Below are positions 34,259 to 42,529 of a DNA stretch of 64,000 nucleotides, in pieces. The notes under the pieces are model-generated. The model made no database searches. It was not told the DNA's origin and saw nothing but the letters and a program-made list of their open reading frames with translations. The translations under genes were made by a program, and so were the position numbers. Origin of the DNA: JBLWXV01 sp048267245 (GTDB taxonomy: Bacteria; Bdellovibrionota; Bacteriovoracia; Bacteriovoracales; Bacteriovoracaceae). The stretch covers positions 372,001 to 436,000 of the forward strand of contig JBLWXV010000002.1 in NCBI GenBank assembly GCA_048267245.1, written 5' to 3'. How positions within the stretch are numbered: position 1 is the first letter of the stretch; every line of letters starts with the position of its first letter.

Positions 34259-35647
34259 ATGAAAGAATTTGACGTTGTCGTTATCGGAGCAGGACCTGGT
34301 GGATATGTTGCCGCTATTAGGGCCTCACAACTTGGAAAAAATGTCGCCATCGTTGAGAGCGATAAACTCGGTGGTGTTTGTCTAAACCGCGGTTGTATTC
34401 CCACTAAAGCAGTTCTCAAGTCTGCCCACACGGTTCATGAAATTGAATCGATGAAAGACCTTGGCGTGAACGTTGAACTCAAAGGCCTAGATGGCTCACA
34501 AGCTGTTCGCCGTGCTACAGGCATCAGTGATCGCATCTCTAAAGGTGTAGGCTTCTTGATGAAGAAGAATAAGATCACTGTGTTTGAAGGTTTTGCTAAG
34601 CTTAAAAACAAAAATGATATTGAAGTGAGAAGTAATAAAGGTCACACGGATACTATTCGCGCAAAGAATATTATTCTTGCTACTGGTGCTCACTATCGTT
34701 CATTTCCAGGCCTTGAGCACGATGGAAAGCGTCTGATCGGCGCTTGGGAAGCCATTAAGATGGAAACTCTTCCAAAGTCGATTGGCATCATTGGTGCCGG
34801 CGCTATCGGCGTTGAGTTTGCTTACTTTTGGAATGCCTTTGGCGTAGACGTTCATATCTTTGAACTTCAAAAGAATCTCCTTCCCATTGAAGATGAAGAT
34901 TGTTCAAAAGAAGTTGAAAAAGCTTATAAGAAATACGGCGTGAAGCTCTCTCTTGGAGTAGAGAAAGTTTCTGCAAAGAATAATGGCAATAACGTGACAA
35001 TCACTGCTGTTGTAAACGGCAAGGAAGAAAAACACGATTTTGAAATGGGTCTTATCGCCGTTGGTATGACTGGTAATATCGACGGAATCGGCCTTGAAGC
35101 TGCCGGTGTGAAAACTGATCGTGGCTTTGTGGTTGTCAACGATATGATGCAAACTAGTGTTCCTAATATCTACGCCATTGGCGATTTATCAGGTCCGCCA
35201 CTACTTGCTCACGCTGCCTCTCACGAGGGTGTGATTGCTGCTGAACACCTCTCAGGTAAGCACCCACACAAAATGGATAAGATGAACGTTCCTGGCTGTA
35301 CTTACTGTCAGCCGCAAGTGGCGAGCGTTGGTTACACTGAGCGCGCTCTTAAAGAACAAGGTATCGAATATAAAGTAGGTAAGCTTCCATTCACCGCTAA
35401 CGGCAAGGCCGTGGCCTCTAATGAAACTGAAGGTTTTGTGAAGACGCTCATTGGTAAGCACGGTGAACTTCTTGGCGCGCATATCTGTGGCACGCAAGCC
35501 ACAGAACTCATTCACGAGTATGTGCTCTTTAGACAAATGGAAGGGATTGACGAAGAAATTTTTGCAACAGTTCACCCCCACCCGACATTAGGGGAGTGGT
35601 TGAGTGAAAGCGTGATGGCCGCCCAAGGCCGATCACTTAATTTTTAG
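34259..35647 (+). CDS. lpdA: Dihydrolipoyl dehydrogenase (E3)
   Basis: A 462-residue FAD enzyme that reoxidises the dihydrolipoyl group of E2 with NAD+ in 2-oxoacid dehydrogenase complexes. The FAD-binding loop GAGPGGYVA is at residues 10-18, the redox-active pair is CLNRGC (Cys41, Cys46), the NAD domain starts IGIIGAGAIGVEFAYF near 179, and HPHPTLGEW near 440 supplies the catalytic His and Glu. AGGAAGG lies just before the ATG. The E2 gene follows 12 bases downstream, so the two form one operon. No E1 gene is present in the window. Confidence 0.95.
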   Translation: MKEFDVVVIGAGPGGYVAAIRASQLGKNVAIVESDKLGGVCLNRGCIPTKAVLKSAHTVHEIESMKDLGVNVELKGLDGSQAVRRATGISDRISKGVGFLMKKNKITVFEGFAKLKNKNDIEVRSNKGHTDTIRAKNIILATGAHYRSFPGLEHDGKRLIGAWEAIKMETLPKSIGIIGAGAIGVEFAYFWNAFGVDVHIFELQKNLLPIEDEDCSKEVEKAYKKYGVKLSLGVEKVSAKNNGNNVTITAVVNGKEEKHDFEMGLIAVGMTGNIDGIGLEAAGVKTDRGFVVVNDMMQTSVPNIYAIGDLSGPPLLAHAASHEGVIAAEHLSGKHPHKMDKMNVPGCTYCQPQVASVGYTERALKEQGIEYKVGKLPFTANGKAVASNETEGFVKTLIGKHGELLGAHICGTQATELIHEYVLFRQMEGIDEEIFATVHPHPTLGEWLSESVMAAQGRSLNF

Positions 35648-35659
35648 GGAGAGACCGCA

Positions 35660-36976
35660 ATGGCCAAGCACGAAATTGTCATGCCACAAATGGGTGAATC
35701 GATCACAAACGGAACGATCACTAAATGGCACAAGCAACCTGGTGACAAAATTGAAATCGACGAGATCCTTCTAGAGATCTCGACTGACAAAGTTGAAAGT
35801 GAGATTCCTGCTCCTATGGGTGGTATCGTCACTGAGATTCTCTTCCCAGAGGGAGATACAATCGACGTTGGTATTAAGATTGCCGTTATTGACGACGATC
35901 CAAATGCGAAGGCGAGTTCTGGTGGAGCTTCTGCAGCTAAAACTGAAGCAGCTCCTGCTAAGGAAGAAAAGGCTCCAGCTGCTAGTTCGGCACCAGCTGA
36001 AGCTTCTTCAAGTGAGGAGTCAGGCGAGCGCCGCTTCTACACTCCACTAGTGAAAGCTCTTGCAGCTGAGCACGGTGTGGCCCTGTCTGAACTTGCCAAT
36101 ATTGAAGGTTCGGGAGCCGCTGGTCGCGTGAATAAAGAAGACTTCATGAACTACCTTGAAAGCAAGAAGTCAGGCGGCGCCTCTACTGCTAAGAGCGCTC
36201 CAGCAGCAGCTTCTTCAGCTCCAGCGAAATCAGCACTTCCTGCTGGAGGCGTTGCGAGTGTAACTGCAAGTGGTGAGCGTGTTGAAATTATCCCTATGGA
36301 TAATATGAGAAAGGCCATTGCTCGCAATATGGTTGAGAGCAAGCTTACTTCTCCACACGTAAACTCAATCGACGAAATCGATATGACTCGTCTTGTGAAA
36401 TTCCGTGAAGGCTTTAAGAAGAAATTCCTCGAGAAGGAAGGCTTTAACCTCACGTACACTCACTTTGTTCTCTACGCTCTCGTTCAGGCCCTTAAGGAGC
36501 ACCCGCTCGTTAACGCTTCAATCGACGGCGATAAGATCATCGTGAAAAAAGACATCAACCTAGGTTGTGCAGTTGCTGTTCCTGGTAACGGTCTTGTGGT
36601 TCCAGTTATTAAGAATGCTGATAGCCTCAACATCACAGGTATCGCTCGCAAGGTGAATGAACTAGCAGCTAAAGCTCGCAATAAGAAACTCACTCTTGAT
36701 GAACTTCAAGGTGGGACATTCACATTCACTAACGTGGGATCATTTGGAACACTTATGGCCACACCAGTGATTCTTCAGCCACAACTTGGCATCTTTGCTA
36801 CAGGTGTGATTAAGAAGCGCGCGATGGTAACTGAAGATGATGCTATCGCTATTCGCAGCATGATGTATGGAACGCACACTTACGATCACCGCCTTGTGGA
36901 CGGTGAACTTGGTGGGAAATTCCTAGCGACTGTTAAAGACAAGCTAGAAAATATCGATCCATCAGCTCTATTTTAA
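35660..36976 (+). CDS. Dihydrolipoamide acyltransferase (E2) of a 2-oxoacid dehydrogenase
   Basis: A 438-residue E2 core protein. It has one lipoyl domain with the lipoyl Lys at residue 44 (EISTDKVE), an Ala/Pro/Ser linker, an E3/E1-binding domain (about 130-167, FYTPLVKALAAEHGVALSEL), a second Ala/Ser linker, and the acyltransferase domain with DHRLVDGELG near 405-414, including the catalytic His. The MPQMGESITNGTITKW start is common in the PDH/branched-chain E2 group of related bacteria, so which 2-oxoacid it serves (pyruvate, 2-oxoglutarate or branched-chain) is not decided from the sequence. It is coupled with lpdA upstream. Confidence 0.9.
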   Translation: MAKHEIVMPQMGESITNGTITKWHKQPGDKIEIDEILLEISTDKVESEIPAPMGGIVTEILFPEGDTIDVGIKIAVIDDDPNAKASSGGASAAKTEAAPAKEEKAPAASSAPAEASSSEESGERRFYTPLVKALAAEHGVALSELANIEGSGAAGRVNKEDFMNYLESKKSGGASTAKSAPAAASSAPAKSALPAGGVASVTASGERVEIIPMDNMRKAIARNMVESKLTSPHVNSIDEIDMTRLVKFREGFKKKFLEKEGFNLTYTHFVLYALVQALKEHPLVNASIDGDKIIVKKDINLGCAVAVPGNGLVVPVIKNADSLNITGIARKVNELAAKARNKKLTLDELQGGTFTFTNVGSFGTLMATPVILQPQLGIFATGVIKKRAMVTEDDAIAIRSMMYGTHTYDHRLVDGELGGKFLATVKDKLENIDPSALF

Positions 36977-36983
36977 TTAAGAA

Positions 36984-37925
36984 TTACCCCAGGTCGAAGT
37001 CATCTCGAAGGCTTCGCTTGGGGTATTTTTTTGCCTTCACGTTAAACTTCTCTTTCTGACAAACTCCGCGACATTCTTTCTCGCAAAAGCTCCATGGCCT
37101 CTGCTCTTCAAAGGACTGGCGCAGCTCCTGCATATATTTATTTTCCCAAAGCTCTCGCAGTGGAGTCTGAAGGGCGTTGCCCACAACGAATTCTGGGCGT
37201 CCCTCCATAAAGCAACAGGCGAAGACATCGCCATTTGGATCGAGGTAGAACTTGTCGGTGCCACTTGGGCAAGTGAAGGTCTCTTGGTTGATGACCTTGG
37301 GAATAAATTGGGGCGAGTTGGTTTGATAGTAATCGCTTTCAGAAACACTGCGCGAGAGCTTCAAAGAGACGACATCAACTCCTAAATCAAAAGCAAATTT
37401 TTCAAGTCTTGGAATTTCACTTTCATTTTTTTTCATTGGGATAAATTGCCACTGAATTTGGGTTTCAAATTGATGTGACTTTTTAATCTCACAGGTTGCC
37501 CTAATATTTTGAATGATAGTCTCGAAGTTTGCGCCCACTCGGTAGTCGGCGAGGCTCTCTTGCGAAAGGCCATCTACTCCCAGAATGATTTTATCAAGGC
37601 CCGCTTGCATAAGTTCGAGAGCGCGCTCTTTGGTCAGTAGGCTCGCATTGGTTGAAATACTCGTGTAGATCTCTGGAGACATCTTCTTAGCATAGGAGAT
37701 CATGGCAGCAAGTTCGTTATTTAAGAGGGGCTCCCCCTTTGTCCCAAAGAAGGTGAGCTCTTCAATATCAGCGAGAACGGGGTCTAAAATTTTTTTAAAC
37801 TCTGAGAGTTTCATGCGGGTGCGCACGACGTGATCCTTGATGATCGTCGGGCAAAGTGGACAGCGAAAGTTGCAGAGGTTGACCACTTCGATTTGAATTC
37901 TTTTTAGCCGGTAAGGGGATGCCAT
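36984..37925 (-). CDS. Radical SAM/SPASM-domain protein
   Basis: A 313-residue iron-sulfur enzyme. The radical SAM motif CNFRCPLC holds Cys18, Cys22 and Cys25. The C-terminal part carries further Cys residues (CPSGTDKF, CCF, CEKEC, CQKE) typical of SPASM auxiliary-cluster domains, which often modify peptides or proteins. The neighbourhood has no precursor peptide that can be named. It is divergent from another radical SAM gene 58 bases away. Its end overlaps a terminator that serves the neighbouring operon. Confidence 0.85.
   Translation of the reverse strand: MASPYRLKRIQIEVVNLCNFRCPLCPTIIKDHVVRTRMKLSEFKKILDPVLADIEELTFFGTKGEPLLNNELAAMISYAKKMSPEIYTSISTNASLLTKERALELMQAGLDKIILGVDGLSQESLADYRVGANFETIIQNIRATCEIKKSHQFETQIQWQFIPMKKNESEIPRLEKFAFDLGVDVVSLKLSRSVSESDYYQTNSPQFIPKVINQETFTCPSGTDKFYLDPNGDVFACCFMEGRPEFVVGNALQTPLRELWENKYMQELRQSFEEQRPWSFCEKECRGVCQKEKFNVKAKKYPKRSLRDDFDLG
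36985..37032 (+). terminator. Terminator of the E3-E2 operon, overlapping the convergent gene
   Basis: TACCCCA (36985-36991) pairs with TGGGGTA (37019-37025), and CGAAG (36995-36999) pairs with CTTCG (37012-37016), followed by T7. The stem lies within the last codons of the convergent radical SAM gene, so the 3' end of that coding region doubles as the terminator arm. Confidence 0.85.
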
Positions 37926-37983
37926 GACTCAAGGATACCTCTAAGCTCTCGACCGACAAGGGCCAGCATGCTAGTTTTTTTAA

Positions 37984-39006
37984 GTGAAGAAATTCTTAGG
38001 GCGCGAGCTGCGTCATTACTATATTGAACTCACTAATCGCTGCTTCTTGGCCTGCCAAGCCTGCGCGCGCACGCCCCTGCGCGCCACTATGGGCCCTGCT
38101 GATTTAGGGGTGGAAGTCATTGAGAAGATTCTCTCTGAGCATTCTGAGTCTGACAGAAGGCAGCTGAGCTTCTCTTTGTCTGGGGTCTTTGGCGATCCCA
38201 TTTATCACCCGGACTTTCTGATCGTCATGAAGTTAATTAAAGACAGCGGCGCCTACGTTAATATTGTTACCAATGGCGCTTACCGCGAAGACACTTGGTG
38301 GGATGAACTAGCCAGTCTGGTCGATGAGCGAGATCACTTGATTTTTTCAATCGATGGTCTTGCAGGCTCTCATGAAATTTACCGCAAGTTTGGAAATTAT
38401 GAACAGAGCATGCGAGCACTTATGCGTATGCGAAGCACGCCGGCAAAAGTGACTTGGAAGTATATCGTTTTTCCACACAATAAAGAATTTGTCTCACAGG
38501 CAAGAGAACTTGCAGCCAAGCTCGAAATTGGTTTTGATCTTTTTCAAACTGATCGAACCAATAATGACAAGCGCTTCATCCAAGATGGTGAGCATTGGAA
38601 GCCGGGTAGGCTCAGAAGAAAAGAGGCGGCGAAGTTAATTCTAAAAAAGGTGGCACCTCACTATGAGGGTCCACTTTCAGACATTCTTGAAATTATTCCT
38701 CAATGTGAAAGAGGCGATGAACCAACCTTTATTTCTCACGAGGCCAAAATCTTTCCCTGTTGCAGACCCACTGCTGACTTTTATGGATCCAAAGAAGATC
38801 GAGGTGACGCTGAGCCCTTTCTCACCCTCTCAAACGAGTGGAGTTTGGCCAATCAATCCATTCAAGCGGCCATGGACCATCCCTTCTTTGATGGCTTTTT
38901 AGAGCGCTTAAAGCAGCATCCCGAGAGCGCTCCCTATATTTGTCAAAAAAATTGCTCGAGAGTCACAGAGAAGGGCTTGAAATTATTAGAGAAAATAAAG
39001 AGATAA
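37984..39006 (+). CDS. Radical SAM protein, second of a divergent pair
   Basis: A 340-residue protein. The motif CFLACQAC holds Cys20, Cys24 and Cys27. GVFGDPIYHPDF and INIVTNGAYR-type strands follow, as in radical SAM barrels. The C-terminal half contains further Cys residues, CERGDEP, CCRP and CQKNC, which could hold an auxiliary iron-sulfur cluster. The start is GTG 37984 with no clear ribosome site, so the start is uncertain. It is divergent from the other radical SAM gene and followed 37 bases later by a large exported protein. Whether the two act on the same substrate is not known. Confidence 0.8.
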   Translation: MKKFLGRELRHYYIELTNRCFLACQACARTPLRATMGPADLGVEVIEKILSEHSESDRRQLSFSLSGVFGDPIYHPDFLIVMKLIKDSGAYVNIVTNGAYREDTWWDELASLVDERDHLIFSIDGLAGSHEIYRKFGNYEQSMRALMRMRSTPAKVTWKYIVFPHNKEFVSQARELAAKLEIGFDLFQTDRTNNDKRFIQDGEHWKPGRLRRKEAAKLILKKVAPHYEGPLSDILEIIPQCERGDEPTFISHEAKIFPCCRPTADFYGSKEDRGDAEPFLTLSNEWSLANQSIQAAMDHPFFDGFLERLKQHPESAPYICQKNCSRVTEKGLKLLEKIKR

Positions 39007-39043
39007 AGCCTAATGTTTTGGTCGGATATTTCCGATCAGTTCC

Positions 39044-41005
39044 ATGGTGAAGAATCTCCTCTTTTTTCTATTGATGATCCTTTGGGGCGCGCTTGTGAGC
39101 GCGAATGAGAGTCGCTGGTGTATTGACCAAGGGGCCAAGGAGATTCGCGCCTTGCTTGAGAAGGACCGCGAGGGAATCCTTCTAAAACAATTTGAGCTCT
39201 CCACTCTAAAACTTGCCCTGGTCGCGAGTGCTAGTAATAAGAAAAACCTTGAAGCCTATGTGAGCGAGAGAGCGAGTGAGCTCAAAGGCTCTCCACTCAT
39301 TACTGAACTTGAATCCCTCTACACAACTTACGGTGAGTCTCAAACATTAACGGGCGCGATTGAATCCTTTGAAAGCGCGAATTATTGGAATTCCTCACTG
39401 CGAATGAGTAATAAAGACGCCGCTCTCTTTACAGAAGTTCACAGGAGAACTTCCGGAAGTTCTCCCTTTAATAGAGCGGACTCGGCCGTGCTATGGCTCT
39501 TTGATCAAATCTCTAAGGACTCAGGCCCAGCGGGAAGTGCTCAGTATAATAAGACCCTGGCCACTCGCCATATTGCTCAAGTTCTTGAGGGCAGAGATGA
39601 TGCCTTTGAAAAGTTGGTTGTTAAAGTTGAAAAGGCCGAGAGAGAACTCTCGCTAGCGCTTTATCAATTGCTTGGAGAGTTGAGTGCGCAGTGGAAACTC
39701 AATTGTCTTGGAACTCAACAGACTTCCTGTATTGTTGGAAATGCCTTTGAGGCCGCTATCCTCTCCATAGACAAAGAGGGGGAATGGCTGCGCCCCATTC
39801 AAAATGAACTCATCTCAAATGAACTTAGTGCAAGACTTCAAGAGGTCGACTTTCTCTACCCGGTAGTGCCTACAACTCCAGTGGATCTTCACCCTGAACT
39901 TGAGTTTTCCGGGATGGCCGATCTTCTGATCTACGATCATCACTATCTCAAGTATAGAGATATAGCCCGCTATCAGCGAGAGCTCAATGAGCTTGATAAT
40001 GTTAAAACGATCACAGAGTTTCACCGCGATTCTAGTAGTAAAGAGCCTTATCTCATTATTGATAAGAAGAAGGGACTCCTCTACAAACTGGCACCAACCG
40101 GAGATGTCCTCTCGGTGACAAGTCTTGAAGTTGCGGGTCTAGGTGATCAATTTGAAGATGGTGGTGCCGGGATTTTTTATCTCTCAGCTAAGGGCTCAAA
40201 GGACCTGGCACTTAGAGATGAGAAAAAGAGAGGCACAAGACTTCGGCTTCAAGACGAGGGCGCACAAGAGTTAGAAAAGAGTTGGCTCGTCTATATTTTG
40301 CCAGAAGATGAGGCGCATATTTTCAAGGTCAAAAACCGCGAACTCAACTTCACCACCAATGTGAGAAGAGCAAGCTATGCTCCTTATAATTACTCACCTA
40401 AGAGTGAAAATCGCGCGCCCACGGCATTCTATATCAATGATAGTTCGCGAAGAAATGAGGTCTCTACTCGCTTTGTGAATGCCCTTTCAACTGAAAAAGA
40501 AAAGCTCATGAAGCTCTATCGCTTAGATAATGACGAGTATAACGAACTTGCAAAGCTAGCCTTTGGAATTCTTGGCAACGAATCCGATTATGGCCGCAGC
40601 TTTAAGTATCATGTGAAAGAGAGCGTTCCCCTAGTCGTCGCGCTTTTTAAAGGTAATGGGCTTGATACTTCGGCCAATAGCCGCGGGCTCACGCAAATGA
40701 AGCGTGTACCGACTCTCATTGCAAAAGAGTATGGGATTACTAAGTCTGAACTCGGAGAGCCCGAGAAGGCGGCGATCGCTACTATGGGCTTTCTTGCGGA
40801 TGCCTTAGTTGAACTCAAGGCAAAGGCGCGCAAGAATCCTGATATCAACAGTGACAATCAATTCGACTATCTTCACTACATCTATATGGGCAAGGCCAAA
40901 GAGATCACCGAACAAACCGCAACACCAGAGAAGAATATTTACTTAAGGCAGATAAGAGAGGCGGGAGAAGGGCTATACATTCTGGAGCGAAAAGAGGACT
41001 CCTAG
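39044..41005 (+). CDS. Exported protein with SLT-like (lytic transglycosylase) C-terminal domain
   Basis: A 653-residue protein with a signal peptide (1-20, ending VSA). The first about 450 residues are of unknown type. The C-terminal part reads FGILGNESDYGRSFKYH followed by NSRGLTQMK and LGEPEKAAIATMGFLADAL, a pattern of the lysozyme-like fold: the Glu of GNESDYG would be the catalytic acid, and the GLTQMK strand matches the usual GLMQ stretch. It would cut peptidoglycan glycan strands in the periplasm or in another bacterium. The stop codon lies in a 9-bp perfect hairpin without a T tract. The domain call is inferred from motif order only. Confidence 0.65.
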   Translation: MVKNLLFFLLMILWGALVSANESRWCIDQGAKEIRALLEKDREGILLKQFELSTLKLALVASASNKKNLEAYVSERASELKGSPLITELESLYTTYGESQTLTGAIESFESANYWNSSLRMSNKDAALFTEVHRRTSGSSPFNRADSAVLWLFDQISKDSGPAGSAQYNKTLATRHIAQVLEGRDDAFEKLVVKVEKAERELSLALYQLLGELSAQWKLNCLGTQQTSCIVGNAFEAAILSIDKEGEWLRPIQNELISNELSARLQEVDFLYPVVPTTPVDLHPELEFSGMADLLIYDHHYLKYRDIARYQRELNELDNVKTITEFHRDSSSKEPYLIIDKKKGLLYKLAPTGDVLSVTSLEVAGLGDQFEDGGAGIFYLSAKGSKDLALRDEKKRGTRLRLQDEGAQELEKSWLVYILPEDEAHIFKVKNRELNFTTNVRRASYAPYNYSPKSENRAPTAFYINDSSRRNEVSTRFVNALSTEKEKLMKLYRLDNDEYNELAKLAFGILGNESDYGRSFKYHVKESVPLVVALFKGNGLDTSANSRGLTQMKRVPTLIAKEYGITKSELGEPEKAAIATMGFLADALVELKAKARKNPDINSDNQFDYLHYIYMGKAKEITEQTATPEKNIYLRQIREAGEGLYILERKEDS

Positions 41006-41013
41006 GGAGTCCT
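40993..41013 (+). terminator. Hairpin at the end of the SLT-like gene
   Basis: GAGGACTCC and GGAGTCCTC flank TAG, forming a 9-bp stem that includes the stop codon. No T tract follows, so it may be a transcript-stabilising hairpin or a weak terminator. Confidence 0.4.
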
Positions 41014-41029
41014 CGTCATCATAAAAATC

Positions 41030-41875
41030 TTAGAAATCAGCGATTTGATCAGCAAGGGTTGGGAAATCAATGAATGGATTTCTGTTGCCTTGGATTTCAT
41101 AAATCGTTTGGTTGCGCTCGATTTCTTCGGCGTCAACTGGATCGAGTCTATTCCACTCGCGAAGGTATTCTTCTTCACTCGCAGAGATTTTCATTTGGTA
41201 GCGAACCGCAAAGTAGAAAAGAGCGCGGGCCACGTTACCTTTGTGCTCTGTTGGTGGCTCAAAGCGATCAGAGCTTCCGCCACTTACAGCAACGCCAAAG
41301 TGTGAAGCATCGCAATTGTTGTGTGAGAGCTTTCCACCATCTACGTCGGCGAACTCATAGTTGCCGCGAATTGAATTTGCTTTTGAATCAGTGGGGAAGA
41401 GGTGGTGAAGGTCTGACTTCTGCATCTCTTTAGCAAAGCGGCCAGTGAAGCGGCTTTGTGGCCAAGTGTGTTCGCAATTGAGAACGTTGTTATTTGGGAT
41501 GATATTTGGTCCGAGCTTAACTTCATTTCTTGTATATGTTCTACGGCAGTAAACTTCCTCAAGGTAGTAACCATCGGCTCCTTCTTTTAAGTGAAGCTTG
41601 CCAAAGAGAACCTTGCGAGCACCTCTATAACCAAGTACGCGCTGTTGGTAGCAAGTACCTTTATTACTTTCACAGCCAAGAGTATCTGGGCCGTTCTTGT
41701 GGCGAGTGTGGGGAGAGTTAAGAATTTCAAAAATTGCGGCTTCAACATCAGAGACAGCAGCTTTTTGAGTGCCGCTCAGGATGTCGCGATATTCAGCAGG
41801 GTAGTAATCAGGTGTAGCAAAGCTAGCAGATGAGAAGAAGAGAGAGACGAGGAGGGCCGTAACGAAGTACTTCAC
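41030..41875 (-). CDS. Exported endonuclease I (EndA/NucM family)
   Basis: A 281-residue secreted nuclease with a signal peptide (1-20). The region CESNKGTCYQQRV, LGYRGARKVLFGKLHL and NCEHTWPQSRF (with His136) and SDLHHLFPTDSKANSIRGNYEF follows the EndA/NucM pattern; the His in EHTWP is the expected catalytic base of the beta-beta-alpha metal fold, and DLHHLFPTD lies near it. It cleaves DNA outside the cytoplasm, useful for nutrient scavenging from DNA. It converges with the SLT-like gene and stands upstream of no other gene of the same strand in the cluster. Confidence 0.9.
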   Translation of the reverse strand: MKYFVTALLVSLFFSSASFATPDYYPAEYRDILSGTQKAAVSDVEAAIFEILNSPHTRHKNGPDTLGCESNKGTCYQQRVLGYRGARKVLFGKLHLKEGADGYYLEEVYCRRTYTRNEVKLGPNIIPNNNVLNCEHTWPQSRFTGRFAKEMQKSDLHHLFPTDSKANSIRGNYEFADVDGGKLSHNNCDASHFGVAVSGGSSDRFEPPTEHKGNVARALFYFAVRYQMKISASEEEYLREWNRLDPVDAEEIERNQTIYEIQGNRNPFIDFPTLADQIADF

Positions 41876-42127
41876 AAAGAGATCCTAAGTTTGAGTTGCT
41901 TGTCTGTCGGGGGCGAATATAGGGCATATGTATTAATATTGCTAATACTTTTTACAAGGTTGACCTAATTAATTTGGAGCTAGATCGTTGAAATTTATTG
42001 ATGAAGGCTTAAGTTTTTCGTCATTCTAGTCGCTTGCTGCACTTCTGAAGGCTTGCCAGGCCTATTTTGAGGGGGATATAAACCCTCACTTAAATTTTTT
42101 TCTCTCAAGTAATCAAAGGTATTTGAA

Positions 42128-42526
42128 ATGAAAAACTGGCTACTTCTCTTAGTTCTTGTCATGGCCGCAGGTTGGGCCTTCGGTGGTAATGCAACTGAAT
42201 GTCGCGACGTACTCGCGCGCGAAAGCTACCAAACTGTTCGCTACTTTAGCGTCGATACAGACGACTACGATATTCGCGACTACGGCCGCGACCACGTGGC
42301 CTGGGCCATTCGCATGGTTCGCCTCCTCCTTGAAGAGCAGGGCTGTTCGCGCGATGAGATCAATTTTGGTCGTGGAAACTTTGGTCGTTCAAAGAATAAG
42401 TGTCAGCGCATCGCTGCCCCCAAGGACGAGTCCCTTGTTTGCTACATCGAGACTAATCTTGGCTACTTCATTGTGACTCCAAGCTACGGTTCGCACGTGA
42501 GCTTGATTTATCATCTCTGGGATTAA
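42128..42526 (+). CDS. Small secreted protein
   Basis: A 132-residue exported protein. The signal peptide ends near residue 20 (WAFGG). The mature part is polar, with four Cys (ATECRD, GCSRDE, KCQRIA, VCYIET) that could form two disulfides, and an aromatic, strand-like C-terminus. No family is recognised. AAAGG lies upstream of the ATG. The 252 bases before it hold no other feature I can support. It converges with the LAS metallopeptidase operon. Confidence 0.65.
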   Translation: MKNWLLLLVLVMAAGWAFGGNATECRDVLARESYQTVRYFSVDTDDYDIRDYGRDHVAWAIRMVRLLLEEQGCSRDEINFGRGNFGRSKNKCQRIAAPKDESLVCYIETNLGYFIVTPSYGSHVSLIYHLWD

Positions 42527-42529
42527 TTC

